Positions 8,947 to 17,843 of a stretch of DNA of 64,000 nucleotides are shown here, piece after piece. The notes beneath the pieces were generated by a model, which saw only the letters and a list, made by a program, of their open reading frames with translations, was not told where the DNA came from and did not search any database. The translations under genes and the position numbers were made by a program. Positions within the stretch are counted from its first letter, which is position 1, and every line of letters starts with the position of its first letter. This DNA is from Arthrobacter sp. S39 (GTDB lineage Bacteria; Actinomycetota; Actinomycetes; Actinomycetales; Micrococcaceae), in contig NZ_SIHX01000015.1 of NCBI RefSeq assembly GCF_004320525.1, positions 1-64,000 of the forward strand, in the 5' to 3' direction.

Positions 8947-10241
8947 GGCGTCACCACCGCTCCACCGACGACTGCAGACAACGGCCGTACGCGGCCCTCT
9001 TCCAGCTCGCCGAACAGGTCCACGGCATGGCCGCCGGTCAGGGCCAGCAGGGAGTCCAGCGGTGCATCGACCAGGGGGAGGGCGTTCCCGGATCCGTCCC
9101 GCAGCCAGCCGTCGTCGCCGGGGGAGACACGCACCCCGGCGAGCAGCACGGGGTGGCGCCCACGCCACGGGGAAAGGGCCACGGCAGCCGATTCGGCTGC
9201 CAGCGCCTGCGGAATGCTGCCGCCCCCGCCAAGGCTGGTTGCCGTCCCCAGCGGGGCCACGGGACTGGTGAACATGGCGCGCTGCGGTGCGGAGCCGGGG
9301 TACCGTGCCACAGTGGCGTCCAGCAGCGCGCCCGCGAGCTGCGGGGTCGCCAGCGACTCGCTCTGCGCTGCAAAGTCGAGGACGACGACGACCGTTCCGT
9401 CGGGTGCGCGAAGCCAGGTCCGCTGCTGCTGGAGCCGTCCGTCGTCGCTGCGGTGGGCGCCCAGCACCAGCCACGGACCGGGCAGGGCCTCCGTGCCCTG
9501 GACGTCCGCCGTCGGAACCGCCCAGCCAACGGCCACCCGGAGATCGGCCAGCTCGTCCGGCATCAAAGTGTCCTTCATGCGCCAGGCCTTGGTGACGGCC
9601 CACCAGCGGCCGGCGCGGAGGAGCAGGTGGTCGGCCCAGTCGGTCCGGGCGTGCACGTCCGAACCCATGGCGCGCACCTGTTCGGCCAGACCCGGAAGCT
9701 GCGCATCAACCAGCCGGGCCGCCACGCCGTCCCACCAGGAATACGGCTGGGTGCGGGCGGATGCCAGGCCCGTGCGGACCAGATCCGTCAGCCAGCGGGC
9801 GAAGTCGTCGATCCCGGCATCCATCAGGGCCATCCGGTCGGCCAGCCGCTTGGCCTGTGCCGCCGGATCCGCAGGCAGGTCAGACGGGGGGCGTTCGCGC
9901 ACGGTGGCCCGTTCCGCCCGCTGTGCCGCCCATTCCTGGGCGAAATCGGCGGTCTCCGTGCCGGCGTCGGCCGCTTCCCCGCGGGACCACAGAAGAAGCA
10001 GCGCCAGTGCGTGCTTGCACGGGAATTTCCGGCTGGGGCACGAACACCGGTAGGCGGGGGCGGCAGTATCCACGCTTACCTGGTAGGGAACCTTGCCGCT
10101 GCCCTGGCACTTGCCCCAGACCAGCACGTCGTTGCTGCCGGTATCGGACCAGGGGCCCGGATGTGCCAGCTTACGGGCGGCCGCCAGGGAGGATGCGTCG
10201 GGCGCGGCGCTGACCACCTGCTCCTCGCTCCATCGCCCCAT
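8943..10241 (-). CDS. SWIM zinc-finger protein
   Basis: This 432-residue protein contains a SWIM zinc finger at residues 66-77, with Cys66-x-Cys68, Cys75 and His77 (YRCSCPSRKFPCKHALAL). SWIM domains bind nucleic acid or protein. I chose the ATG at 10241 (MGRWSEEQV) because residues before it look like non-coding translation. It is the first gene of the operon and overlaps DUF5691 by four bases. The C-terminal half is Trp/Ala/Leu-rich without a recognised motif. It probably supplies the target-recognition component of the MoxR/VWA system; that is inference. Confidence 0.85.
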   Translation of the reverse strand: MGRWSEEQVVSAAPDASSLAAARKLAHPGPWSDTGSNDVLVWGKCQGSGKVPYQVSVDTAAPAYRCSCPSRKFPCKHALALLLLWSRGEAADAGTETADFAQEWAAQRAERATVRERPPSDLPADPAAQAKRLADRMALMDAGIDDFARWLTDLVRTGLASARTQPYSWWDGVAARLVDAQLPGLAEQVRAMGSDVHARTDWADHLLLRAGRWWAVTKAWRMKDTLMPDELADLRVAVGWAVPTADVQGTEALPGPWLVLGAHRSDDGRLQQQRTWLRAPDGTVVVVLDFAAQSESLATPQLAGALLDATVARYPGSAPQRAMFTSPVAPLGTATSLGGGGSIPQALAAESAAVALSPWRGRHPVLLAGVRVSPGDDGWLRDGSGNALPLVDAPLDSLLALTGGHAVDLFGELEEGRVRPLSAVVGGAVVTP

Positions 10242-10626
10242 GAAGCACATTGTGCCCGATGTCACAGGCGGCGCAAAGACAGGCAGCACGGAGTGAGCCG
10301 CAAGTTCTGCACAAGATTGCCTGAAATTGCTTCCTCGCATTGGCGTCTGCAGGTCAGGCCGGAGGGGGGATAGACGGCCTTCGTCGGTGTGGCTGGTTCC
10401 TGCGTACCCCGCGGAAGCGCCGTGCGCAAGGCGGTCCTGAACGCTGAGGGCTTAATTCCAAGGTCTTGCGTGCACGCCTTCGGCTAAGCGAGACTCATGA
10501 GGAACTTAATGCACCGATCAATGGGATTGCACAACAAGACCAACGGTAAGGGACGCAGTGTCGCGTCCCGTCAGCTCAGCGGCAAAGCCGCCGCAGGGTT
10601 TGGTCGCGGAGACTTTGAGGAGCGCC
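10242..10626. other. Non-coding gap, divergent promoter region
   Basis: This 385-bp stretch separates the minus-strand SWIM operon from the plus-strand DUF1508 gene. It must carry both promoters, but I could not identify a convincing -35/-10 pair, riboswitch or stable hairpin. No open frame here has coding character. Confidence 0.5.
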
Positions 10627-10956
10627 ATGGCTGGCATGTTTGAACTTTATGTGGACCCGGAGTCCTGTTTCAGGTTTCGCCTCACAGCGCCGGATGGAAC
10701 GGTAATGGCCGTTTCCAAGGCCTTCGACACCAAGACCGCCGCGGTTGCCGGCATCGCCGAAGTGCGTGAGTACGCCGGTATGGGACACATCACCGACCTC
10801 TGCCCGGCGGCCAGGAAAGCGGCGCAGCCGGAAATTCGCGACGTTCCGGTTACCCAGGGCCACGAAGTCCGGCGCATTCCGGCCGCCGACCTCCACGGCC
10901 GTGCCAGGCCACTCCGTCAGCCCGCCATCGGGCCCCGGTGGGCCGGTGTGGGCTAA
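10627..10956 (+). CDS. DUF1508 (YegP-like) small protein
   Basis: This 109-residue protein starts MAGMFELYVDPESCFRFRL and continues with an AFDTKTAAVAGIAEV segment, the pattern of one DUF1508/YegP repeat, a small alpha/beta fold of unknown function often linked to stress. An AGGAG lies 6 bases before the ATG at 10627; the GTG at 10558 is in frame but lacks such a site. After about residue 60 the tail (Pro, Arg and Ala-rich) is not typical of the family. The exonuclease gene follows 32 bp downstream. Confidence 0.75.
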   Translation: MAGMFELYVDPESCFRFRLTAPDGTVMAVSKAFDTKTAAVAGIAEVREYAGMGHITDLCPAARKAAQPEIRDVPVTQGHEVRRIPAADLHGRARPLRQPAIGPRWAGVG

Positions 10957-10988
10957 CGCGGCCGGGTGTCTTCGTGTCAGGATCAGTT

Positions 10989-11924
10989 ATGCCAGATCGC
11001 CTGATGCTGCTCGATACCGCGTCCCTGTACTTTCGCGCCTTCTACGGCCTGCCGGACACCATCCGCCGGCCCGACGGCACGCCGGTGAACGCAGTCCGCG
11101 GCCTGCTGGACATGATTGCCAGGCTCACCACCGACTACGGCGCGACTCACCTGATTGCGTGCTGGGACGACGACTGGCGTCCGCAGTGGCGCGTGGATCT
11201 GATCCCGACCTACAAGTCGCACAGGGTCGCTGAGGTGGTGGCGGATGCCGCCGACGTCGAGGTTGTCCCGGATGCCCTCGAAGCCCAGATTCCGCTGATC
11301 CGGCACGTTCTCGACCTGGCCGGTATCGCCGTCGTCGGCGCTGCCGAACACGAGGCCGACGACGTCGTAGGCACCTACGCCAGCCACGCAGAACTTCCCG
11401 TCGACGTGGTGACCGGGGACCGGGATCTTTTCCAGGTCGTGGACGACGCCCGTCAGGTGCAGGTGATCTACACGGCGCGGGGGATGAGGAACCTCGAAGC
11501 CGTGACGGACGCTGTCGTCGTCGGAAAATACCGCGTGCTGCCGGAGCAATATGCCGACTACGCGACGCTCCGCGGCGACGCATCTGACGGGCTGCCCGGC
11601 GTCGCCGGCATCGGCGAGAAGACCGCGGCCTCGCTGCTGGGCGAGTACGGCACGCTCGAAAGCCTGCTCGCAGCGGCAGCCGACAGGGACGGCGGTGTCT
11701 CCGCCTCCGTGCGGTCAAAGCTCGCGGCGGCGGCCGACTACCTTTCGGTCGCGCCCACCGTGGTGAAGATTGTGCGCGATCTCAAGCTGCCCAGCCTGGA
11801 GGAGGCTGGGGCCCGGCTGCACCCCGTGGACGGCGCTGCGCGTGCTGAACTTGAGCGTCTCGCGGTCGAATGGAATCTGGGCAGCTCAGTCAAGAGGCTC
11901 CTCACTGCGTTTGACCAGCGTTAA
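10989..11924 (+). CDS. 5'-3' exonuclease (PolI N-terminal/FEN-like)
   Basis: This 311-residue protein matches the stand-alone 5'-3' exonuclease family homologous to the N-terminal domain of DNA polymerase I. Visible motifs are MLLDTASLYFRAFYG at the N-terminus, the acidic EHEADDVVGTY and TGDRDLFQVV metal-binding clusters, and the helix-hairpin-helix region SDGLPGVAGIGEKTAASLL. Such proteins cleave flap structures in repair and Okazaki fragment processing. The ATG at 10989 is chosen because MPDRLMLLD is the family start. The 3' end overlaps the convergent DUF222/HNH gene by 23 bp. Confidence 0.9.
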   Translation: MPDRLMLLDTASLYFRAFYGLPDTIRRPDGTPVNAVRGLLDMIARLTTDYGATHLIACWDDDWRPQWRVDLIPTYKSHRVAEVVADAADVEVVPDALEAQIPLIRHVLDLAGIAVVGAAEHEADDVVGTYASHAELPVDVVTGDRDLFQVVDDARQVQVIYTARGMRNLEAVTDAVVVGKYRVLPEQYADYATLRGDASDGLPGVAGIGEKTAASLLGEYGTLESLLAAAADRDGGVSASVRSKLAAAADYLSVAPTVVKIVRDLKLPSLEEAGARLHPVDGAARAELERLAVEWNLGSSVKRLLTAFDQR

Positions 11925-13785
11925 CGGATCGCGCTGTCGGTAGTTTGTGAACATGCCCAGTCCGGGATTGGGTCTTCGGGTAGGGAAGAGTCGTCGTAGG
12001 GTGGGCACTCCCCGGATCAGGGTCTGGTTCGTCGATGGGCCACGGCAGCCGGACCCACTCCGGCAGCGGATCTTCGGGCAGCGGATCTTCGGGCAGGAGA
12101 TCTTCCGGCAGGGGATCTTCCGGCAGCAGTTCGCCGGGCAGGGGATCTTCCGGCAGCAGTTCGCCGGGCAGGATGTGTTCGGGCACGACTGGGCCACGTT
12201 CCCGGCGGCTGAGTTGGTCCAGGATGTGGGGTGGCCATTGTGGTGTTTCCCAGTCCTGGTGTTCGCTTTGGTAGTGGCGGCCGGTGGGTGAAATCCAGCC
12301 GGGCGGATCGTCTTTGGTGGCCGAGCAGGGCGTCCAGGCTGTGGTGTGTTTCAGCCTATGGTGTTTGCGGCACAGTGACTCGAGGTTGGTGATGCCGGTG
12401 TTCCCGCCGTCGGCCCAGGCGAGGATGTGGTCGGCTTCGTTGTCCAGGGACTGGTTGTTGCAGCCGGGGAAGGAACATTTCCCGTCGCGCATGCGCAGCC
12501 ATTGCCGCATCGCTGCGGGGATGCGGTAGCTGGCCCGTCCGATTTCCGTTGGCGCCCCGTTGCGGGGGTCGGTGAGGACCCGGCGGAACGAGGACGCGCC
12601 GTCGGCTACGAGTTGGCGGGCCATGGAGGCGGGGATGGGTCCGTAGCCGTCGAGGTCGGCGGGTTCGTCGGTGAGGCCCATCAGGGCAAAGACCGGGACG
12701 GTCACCAGGACCTGCGCCGCCGGCGAAGGTACCCGGCCCGAATCGACCCCGCCAGGGGCAGGAACCAGACCGGGCACAGCATCATCGACCCCGTCAGGGG
12801 CCGGAACGCCTCCAGGCCCACCATCATTGCTGGTGCTGGTGCTGGTGCTGGTGCTGGTGCTGGTGCTGGTGCTGGTGCTGCCGGCTGTTAAGGCTGTGTT
12901 GGCGGCGGTTGGGTCTGTGCTGCCGGCCGTTGGGTTGCTGGTGGTGAAGCCGGCGCTGAGGAGTACTTTGGCGGCGACGTCTGCCCGGAGCTGGGTCATG
13001 GTCCGGTCCTCGGTGGGGCCTTGGAGTGCCCGGGCGGTGGCGGTGATGCCGTTCCAGATCCCGGCGGCCTGGTCCGCGGGGAGGTAGGCGGAGAGCCAGG
13101 CCATTCCGTCCCGGTCCGGGGCGTACTCCAGCCGCCGGTCCAGGAAGCTTTTGGCGTGGCGTTTTTCGATGCTGACAGGGTGGTGGCGTTCCCGCCACGT
13201 CCGGGCTTTGTGCCGGAACCGCGCCGGGACCATGTCCCCGGCCGGGCACCACCGGGCCGGGTGCGGCACGTCCGGGTCCAGGAAATGCGCCTCCAACGCC
13301 GCGGCAACGGTCGGATCAACGCTGGTGGTTTCGTCGACCATCACGCGGGCGTGCTGCCACGACAGGTCCCCGGCCTGCAATGCGGCGAACGTCAGCGGCA
13401 GGGTGGTAGTGAGTTCCTGGGATTGGGCCAGCAGGGCGGAGGCCGAGCGTTCGCTGACCGTCCGGGCACAGGCGACCTCGGCGACGACGCCCATTTCGCG
13501 GGCCAGGCGCTGATGCGGCTGCTCATCCGGCGCTGCCATGGCCTCGGACTTCTCGGCGAACCCGGAAGCCAGGCGCACCGTCAAGCCGGCCAGCATGGCA
13601 TCAACCCGCGCCGATGCGCCGAGCCCGTCCAGGCACGCATCCGCCTGCTCCCGCAGCGGATCCGAACCGCCAGAGCCAGAAACCCCAGTACCAGGACTGC
13701 CTACCCCGCGTCGCACACAGTCAGCCAACTCCGCAGCGGACGCCAAAAAGGCCTCCACGGCCTCGTCCACTGCCACGTTTTCCAT
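11902..13785 (-). CDS. DUF222/HNH endonuclease-domain protein (13E12 type)
   Basis: This 627-residue protein has an N-terminal DUF222 region and a C-terminal HNH nuclease motif (SFPGCNNQSLDNEADHI, then LCRKHHRLKH), the arrangement of the multi-copy actinobacterial 13E12 family. Function is not established; a link to mobile DNA is often assumed. Two low-complexity stretches are unusual: an (ST)8 linker encoded by 12829-12876 and a C-terminal Leu-Pro-Glu-Asp/Gly tract encoded by 12066-12185. The start is the ATG at 13785. It converges on the exonuclease gene. Confidence 0.85.
   Translation of the reverse strand: MENVAVDEAVEAFLASAAELADCVRRGVGSPGTGVSGSGGSDPLREQADACLDGLGASARVDAMLAGLTVRLASGFAEKSEAMAAPDEQPHQRLAREMGVVAEVACARTVSERSASALLAQSQELTTTLPLTFAALQAGDLSWQHARVMVDETTSVDPTVAAALEAHFLDPDVPHPARWCPAGDMVPARFRHKARTWRERHHPVSIEKRHAKSFLDRRLEYAPDRDGMAWLSAYLPADQAAGIWNGITATARALQGPTEDRTMTQLRADVAAKVLLSAGFTTSNPTAGSTDPTAANTALTAGSTSTSTSTSTSTSTSTSNDGGPGGVPAPDGVDDAVPGLVPAPGGVDSGRVPSPAAQVLVTVPVFALMGLTDEPADLDGYGPIPASMARQLVADGASSFRRVLTDPRNGAPTEIGRASYRIPAAMRQWLRMRDGKCSFPGCNNQSLDNEADHILAWADGGNTGITNLESLCRKHHRLKHTTAWTPCSATKDDPPGWISPTGRHYQSEHQDWETPQWPPHILDQLSRRERGPVVPEHILPGELLPEDPLPGELLPEDPLPEDLLPEDPLPEDPLPEWVRLPWPIDEPDPDPGSAHPTTTLPYPKTQSRTGHVHKLPTARSVNAGQTQ
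12066..12185. repeat. Eight tandem 15-bp coding repeats
   Basis: Eight consecutive 15-bp units run from 12066 to 12185. The first two (GCGGATCTTCGGGCA) are identical and the others differ at a few positions. They encode a five-residue repeat of the form LPEDP/LPGEL in the C-terminal tail of the HNH protein on the minus strand. The length keeps the frame, so copy number could vary without inactivating the gene. Confidence 0.9.
12829..12876. repeat. (GCTGGT)8 hexanucleotide microsatellite
   Basis: Eight perfect GCTGGT units lie within the HNH gene and encode an (ST)8 linker on the minus strand, between the DUF222 and HNH regions. A hexamer unit preserves the frame under slippage, so it would give linker-length variation rather than on/off switching. 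Confidence 0.95.
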
Positions 13786-13951
13786 ACCCAAATCATCCCG
13801 CGAAGGACCGACAAAAACGGGGAAGCAGAAGACCTATGTGGATAACTTCTTACCAGCAGAGATTCAACGCAGCGATGTTTGCCCGGCCGCTCTTCTCCGA
13901 CGCCGTCGCTGCCCGTATCGTGGTGGGCGTCCCCCATAGAACGGACCGATT

Positions 13952-15085
13952 ATGCGTGAACTGAACTTCATCAGCACCGGCAAGTTGGAGTGGATCGAAC
14001 GGAACGACCCGAAACTGATCACGGGTGATGATGCGATTGTGCGTCCGATCGTTGTGGGCCGCTGCGACAGCGACACGGTGCCAATCCACCACCGTGTCAC
14101 GCGGGTCATGCAGGCCGGTTTGAAGGCCGGGCTGATCGACCCCGCCGTCGGGAGCATCTGTGGACCGATGCCATTCCAGGGGCCGTTCGCGATCGGGCAC
14201 GAAGCGATCGCGGAGGTGGTCGAAACGGGGCCATACGTGAAGAACCTCAGCGTTGGGGACAAAGTGGTGGTCCCCTGGTCCGTCTCGTGCGGGCGGTGCG
14301 GAATGTGCCGGCGGGGCCTGACCTCCAAGTGCAGCATTGCCCGTGACGGACGCGCCATTGCCGCGTACGGATTCGGACCGGCGTGCGGCCCCTATGGCGG
14401 AATGGTTGCGGACCTGGTCCGGGTCCCGTTTGCCGAGTACATGCTTGTCCCGCTTCCCGATGGTCTCGATCCGCTGCGCGTCGCCGCTGCCAGCGACAAT
14501 CTCGCGGACGGTTGGCGCACTGTGGTGCCGCAGCTCCGGGCGCGGCCCGGCGCTAAGGTCCTGGTCCTCGGGGGCGGCGGCAAATCCATCGGCCTGTATG
14601 CGGCCGGCCTGGCCGTCGCCCACGGCGCCTCGACGGTCGATTATGTTGACACCAGCCACCGGCGCCTCGATGTCGCCCATTCCCTCGGAGCCGATGCGCA
14701 CCAGCGGTCCGGGAAGGCACTGAGTCCCGGGACAGGTTACGACATCGTGGTGGAGGCTTCCAGCACGACCGCCGGGATCCGCCAAGCCATCCGCGCCACG
14801 GCACCAGGCGGGACCTGCACGGCCATTGGCTACTACCCCGGCACCAACACCGGTATCCCCCTGATGCACATGTACGCCAACGACATCACCTTGCGTGTGG
14901 GCGTCTCCCACCCCCGCGCCGTCCTGCCCGAACTCCTGGACTGGGTGCACACCAACAACTTCCCGGCGGAGAAGGTGACCAGCCACCTGGCGGACTTCGA
15001 CGACGCGCCCACAGCGTATGCCGAACACGCTACGAAACTCGTCCTTCACCGCCCTGCCCTCAGTCAGAACAGTCGTCAGGATTAG
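13952..15085 (+). CDS. Zinc-dependent alcohol dehydrogenase (MDR family)
   Basis: This 377-residue medium-chain dehydrogenase has the catalytic zinc ligands GRCDSD and GHEAIAEVVETG, a four-Cys structural zinc loop (CGRCGMCRRGLTSKC) and the nucleotide-binding motif VLVLGGGGKSIGLYAA. The Asp in VDYVD after the second Rossmann strand favours NAD over NADP. It is the only plus-strand gene beside the gentisate genes and ends 4 bp inside the convergent isomerase gene. It could oxidise an aromatic alcohol made by the neighbouring pathway, but glyceraldehyde- or sugar-type substrates are equally possible. Confidence 0.85.
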   Translation: MRELNFISTGKLEWIERNDPKLITGDDAIVRPIVVGRCDSDTVPIHHRVTRVMQAGLKAGLIDPAVGSICGPMPFQGPFAIGHEAIAEVVETGPYVKNLSVGDKVVVPWSVSCGRCGMCRRGLTSKCSIARDGRAIAAYGFGPACGPYGGMVADLVRVPFAEYMLVPLPDGLDPLRVAAASDNLADGWRTVVPQLRARPGAKVLVLGGGGKSIGLYAAGLAVAHGASTVDYVDTSHRRLDVAHSLGADAHQRSGKALSPGTGYDIVVEASSTTAGIRQAIRATAPGGTCTAIGYYPGTNTGIPLMHMYANDITLRVGVSHPRAVLPELLDWVHTNNFPAEKVTSHLADFDDAPTAYAEHATKLVLHRPALSQNSRQD

Positions 15086-15846
15086 ATCCATCTCGGGGCA
15101 GCGGGCACCTCTTCCAGCACGTCCCTGTTCCGGGTGGCGGTGACGCCGCTGTGGCCGCGTCCGGTGGCCCATTGGACGACGGCGGGCAGGGGACCGGTGA
15201 TGATCGTCGGGTCCGCGGTGTTGGTGCCGCCGAACGCCAGGTCCGTGCCGGTGGTTGTGCCGGTGGCGTTGATCCGGAGTCCGGTGTCGGTGCCGCGGGT
15301 GTGCCAGGTACCGGTGATGTCCGTGAGCAGCCGTTCCAGCACTGACGTGGGGATGTCGATGAAGGTGGCGCCGTTGTTGAGGTCGATGGCGTGGACCCAG
15401 ACTTCGCGGGTGCGCATCCACACGGTTTCGGACGCGGGGACAACACGGCCCTGTGCGGTGCGGACCTCATGGTGCCAGGCCTCTTCGGGCAGGTCGCGCC
15501 ATTCCACTGACAGGTGCACCGCGGAGTGGTCGAACAGGTTCCGCAGCGCAATCGGGGACAGCGTTGCCCCGAAGTTGATTTCCTGGTTCCGTGCTTCGGG
15601 CGAGGAGTACATGGGTGTTTCGACACCGGTGGCAGCCCACTCCACCAAACGGGCGATGGCGCGGGCGTTGTAGCCGATGTGCGCGGTGATGTGGCGGCGG
15701 GTCCAGCCCGGCAACAGCGAGGCACCGTCCAGGTCCGCGTCGGTGAGTTCGTTGAGTTTGCGGGCGAAGAACGCGGTACCCCGCCGGGCCTGCAGCAGGG
15801 ACTGCAGGAGCGCCGGGTCGGTGGTCCGGTCGGCGCGGGCGGCCAT
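15082..15846 (-). CDS. Mycothiol-dependent maleylpyruvate isomerase
   Basis: This 254-residue protein belongs to the mycothiol-dependent maleylpyruvate isomerase family (DinB-like helical bundle). The N-terminal region has LLPGWTRRHITAHIGYNARA, where the His residues correspond to metal ligands of the family. It converts maleylpyruvate to fumarylpyruvate, the second step of gentisate breakdown in actinobacteria. It overlaps the upstream fumarylacetoacetate-hydrolase-family gene (TGATG), showing coupling, and is the last gene of the long minus-strand run. Mycothiol use supports an actinobacterial host. Confidence 0.85.
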   Translation of the reverse strand: MAARADRTTDPALLQSLLQARRGTAFFARKLNELTDADLDGASLLPGWTRRHITAHIGYNARAIARLVEWAATGVETPMYSSPEARNQEINFGATLSPIALRNLFDHSAVHLSVEWRDLPEEAWHHEVRTAQGRVVPASETVWMRTREVWVHAIDLNNGATFIDIPTSVLERLLTDITGTWHTRGTDTGLRINATGTTTGTDLAFGGTNTADPTIITGPLPAVVQWATGRGHSGVTATRNRDVLEEVPAAPRWI

Positions 15847-16694
15847 CAGGCTTCCTTGATGACGCGGTTCTTCAGCTGGCCCAGGCCTTCGATGGTGGTG
15901 ACCAGGACCTGGCCATCCTGCAGGTACCGTTTGGGGTCCTGGGCGTGACCCACCCCGCCCGGAGTGCCGGTCGCGATCACATCTCCCGGGTTCAGAGTGA
16001 TGATCGTGGAGATGTAGGAGACCAGGAACTCCGGGGTGAACACCACGTCGTCGGTGGGGGTGCTCTGCTGGATCTCACCGTCCACCTCGGAGGTCATCAG
16101 GCCACCGGTGAACTCGTCCTTGGTGACCAGAGCGGGCCCGAACGGGGTGGACTTCTCCCAGGTCTTGCCCTGCAGCCACTGGACGGTCCGGAACTGGTAA
16201 TCCCGCATCGACACATCGTTCAGGACCGCGTACCCGGCGATGTGCTCGGCCGCGTCGGCCTCTGCGATGCGCCGACCGGTCTTGCCGATAATCACGGCGA
16301 GTTCGGCTTCCCAGTCCACGGTCCCGGATTCGGGCGGCAACGCCAGGTCATCGTTCGGGCCGATCAGGGACTCGGCGTACTTCGCGAACAGGGTGGGGTA
16401 CTCCGGGACGTCCCTCCCCATTTCCTTGATGTGGTTGCGGTAGTTGTGGCCCACGCAGATGATCTTGCCCGGGGAGGGGACGACGGCGGCAAGGTCCGCG
16501 CCGTCCAGGGGATGGGTTTCGCCGTTGGCCGCCTTGGCTGTGGTTTCCCAGTTGGGGTCCTGCAGGAGGGCGCCGACGTCGGCGAAGCCGTCAATTTCGG
16601 TGAGGGTTTCGCCGTCCTGGCGGACCGCCACGGTCCCGGCGGTAGCGGTAGCGGTGGCGGTGCCGTTAGGGGTGCGGAGGGTGAGGAGTCTCAT
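15846..16694 (-). CDS. Fumarylpyruvate hydrolase (FAH family)
   Basis: This 282-residue protein is a fumarylacetoacetate-hydrolase-family enzyme. Visible family motifs are IICVGHNYRNHIKEMG at about residues 78-93 and the metal-binding DWEAELAV with Glu129 and Glu131. Placed between gentisate dioxygenase and the mycothiol-dependent isomerase, it most likely cleaves fumarylpyruvate to fumarate and pyruvate. It overlaps both neighbours by 1-4 bp. A short Thr/Ala repeat (TATATATAG) near residues 12-20 sits before the catalytic domain. Confidence 0.88.
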   Translation of the reverse strand: MRLLTLRTPNGTATATATAGTVAVRQDGETLTEIDGFADVGALLQDPNWETTAKAANGETHPLDGADLAAVVPSPGKIICVGHNYRNHIKEMGRDVPEYPTLFAKYAESLIGPNDDLALPPESGTVDWEAELAVIIGKTGRRIAEADAAEHIAGYAVLNDVSMRDYQFRTVQWLQGKTWEKSTPFGPALVTKDEFTGGLMTSEVDGEIQQSTPTDDVVFTPEFLVSYISTIITLNPGDVIATGTPGGVGHAQDPKRYLQDGQVLVTTIEGLGQLKNRVIKEA

Positions 16695-17827
16695 GCGTTC
16701 TTGGGTCCTTCGGTGTAGGTGCGGTTGAAGCTCAGGCGCTCAAAAATGGGGGCGTCACTGAACCGGAACAGATCAAACTCGGTGCCGGCATCAGCGTCGG
16801 CGGTCAGGGACCATTCCTGCCAGGACGGGACGACGAACAGGTCGCCCTTGGCCAGGGCCTTGGCCTCGCCGTTGAGGACTACGGTGCCGGTACCCTCGAA
16901 GACCTGCCAGACACTGGAACCCACCTCACGCAGGGGTTCGGTGGTGGCGCCGGGGCGGAGGCGGTGAAATTCGGCCCGGATCGTGGGCATCACGTCCCCG
17001 CCGGTCGTCGGGTTCGTGTACCGGACGGCGGCGTGGCCCTGGGACACGGTGGCCGGGTGGCCCTCGTCCTCCAGGAGCAGCTGCTCGGTCAGGGCGGCGT
17101 CGGTGTGTTCCCACCGGTACGCCGCGATGGGGGAGTTGACCGTGTCCTGGAGCCCGGAGAGGGGTCGCAGGCCGGGGTGGGCCCAGAGCCGCTCGGACCG
17201 GGAAATGTCCGGGGTGGCCTCGTCGGTGACGCGTTCGGTGCCGAACTCGAAGAACCCGGCGTCGGCGTAATGCACAAACGGGATGTCCAGCCCGTCGATC
17301 CAGGCCATGGGCTGGTCGGTGTCGTTGTGGTGGCCGTGGAAGTTCCAGCCCGGGGTCAGCAGGAAATCCCCGCGGCGCATCGCCACCGGATCCCCGTTCA
17401 CCACCGTCCACACCCCCTCACCCTCCACGACGAACCGGAACGCGTTCTGCGAATGACGGTGCTCCGGGGCCGTCTCATGCGCGCCGAGGTACTGGATCGC
17501 CGCCCACAACGTCGGCGTCGCATACGGGGTCCCGGCCAGGCCCGGGTTGGCCAACGCAATCGCCCGGCGCTCCCCGCCCCGCCCCACCGGCACCAGATCC
17601 CCCGCACGGGCGGCCAACGGATACAAATCACTCCACCGCCACACATGCGGCACCGCCTTCGGCGACGGGACCATCGGCATCAGATCCCCGATCTCCGTCC
17701 ACAACGGAATCAGATTCTCCGCCTCGAAGTCCCGGTACAACTCCGCCAACGCCGCAGCCTCCTCCGGCGTCGGCTCCGGCAGCGCATGACTCGCAGCAAC
17801 AGACTCGTGGGTAACGTTTTCAGTCAT
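16691..17827 (-). CDS. Gentisate 1,2-dioxygenase
   Basis: This 378-residue bicupin protein matches gentisate 1,2-dioxygenases, Fe(II) enzymes that open the ring of 2,5-dihydroxybenzoate to maleylpyruvate. The iron ligands His123 and His125 lie in APEHRHSQNAFRF, followed by the second cupin motif LTPGWNFHGHHND. The ATG at 17827 is preceded by AAGGAAAG and gives the normal length; a much longer open frame to 18130 is rejected. It is 16 bp downstream of a sulfatase gene and overlaps the hydrolase gene by 4 bp, so ring cleavage appears co-transcribed with sulfatase, glycosidase and importer. Confidence 0.92.
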   Translation of the reverse strand: MTENVTHESVAASHALPEPTPEEAAALAELYRDFEAENLIPLWTEIGDLMPMVPSPKAVPHVWRWSDLYPLAARAGDLVPVGRGGERRAIALANPGLAGTPYATPTLWAAIQYLGAHETAPEHRHSQNAFRFVVEGEGVWTVVNGDPVAMRRGDFLLTPGWNFHGHHNDTDQPMAWIDGLDIPFVHYADAGFFEFGTERVTDEATPDISRSERLWAHPGLRPLSGLQDTVNSPIAAYRWEHTDAALTEQLLLEDEGHPATVSQGHAAVRYTNPTTGGDVMPTIRAEFHRLRPGATTEPLREVGSSVWQVFEGTGTVVLNGEAKALAKGDLFVVPSWQEWSLTADADAGTEFDLFRFSDAPIFERLSFNRTYTEGPKNA

Positions 17828-17843
17828 CGTCTTTCCTTGTCGT

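Noticed and set aside
7498..10053. 851-codon plus-strand frame opposite DUF5691 and SWIM genes
   Set aside because: Typical GC-rich antisense frame; it crosses two real minus-strand genes with an ATGA junction and shows no domain.
13850..15421. 523-codon minus-strand frame opposite the alcohol dehydrogenase gene
   Set aside because: Its translation is His/Arg-rich without domains, and the plus strand encodes a complete zinc dehydrogenase with all ligands.
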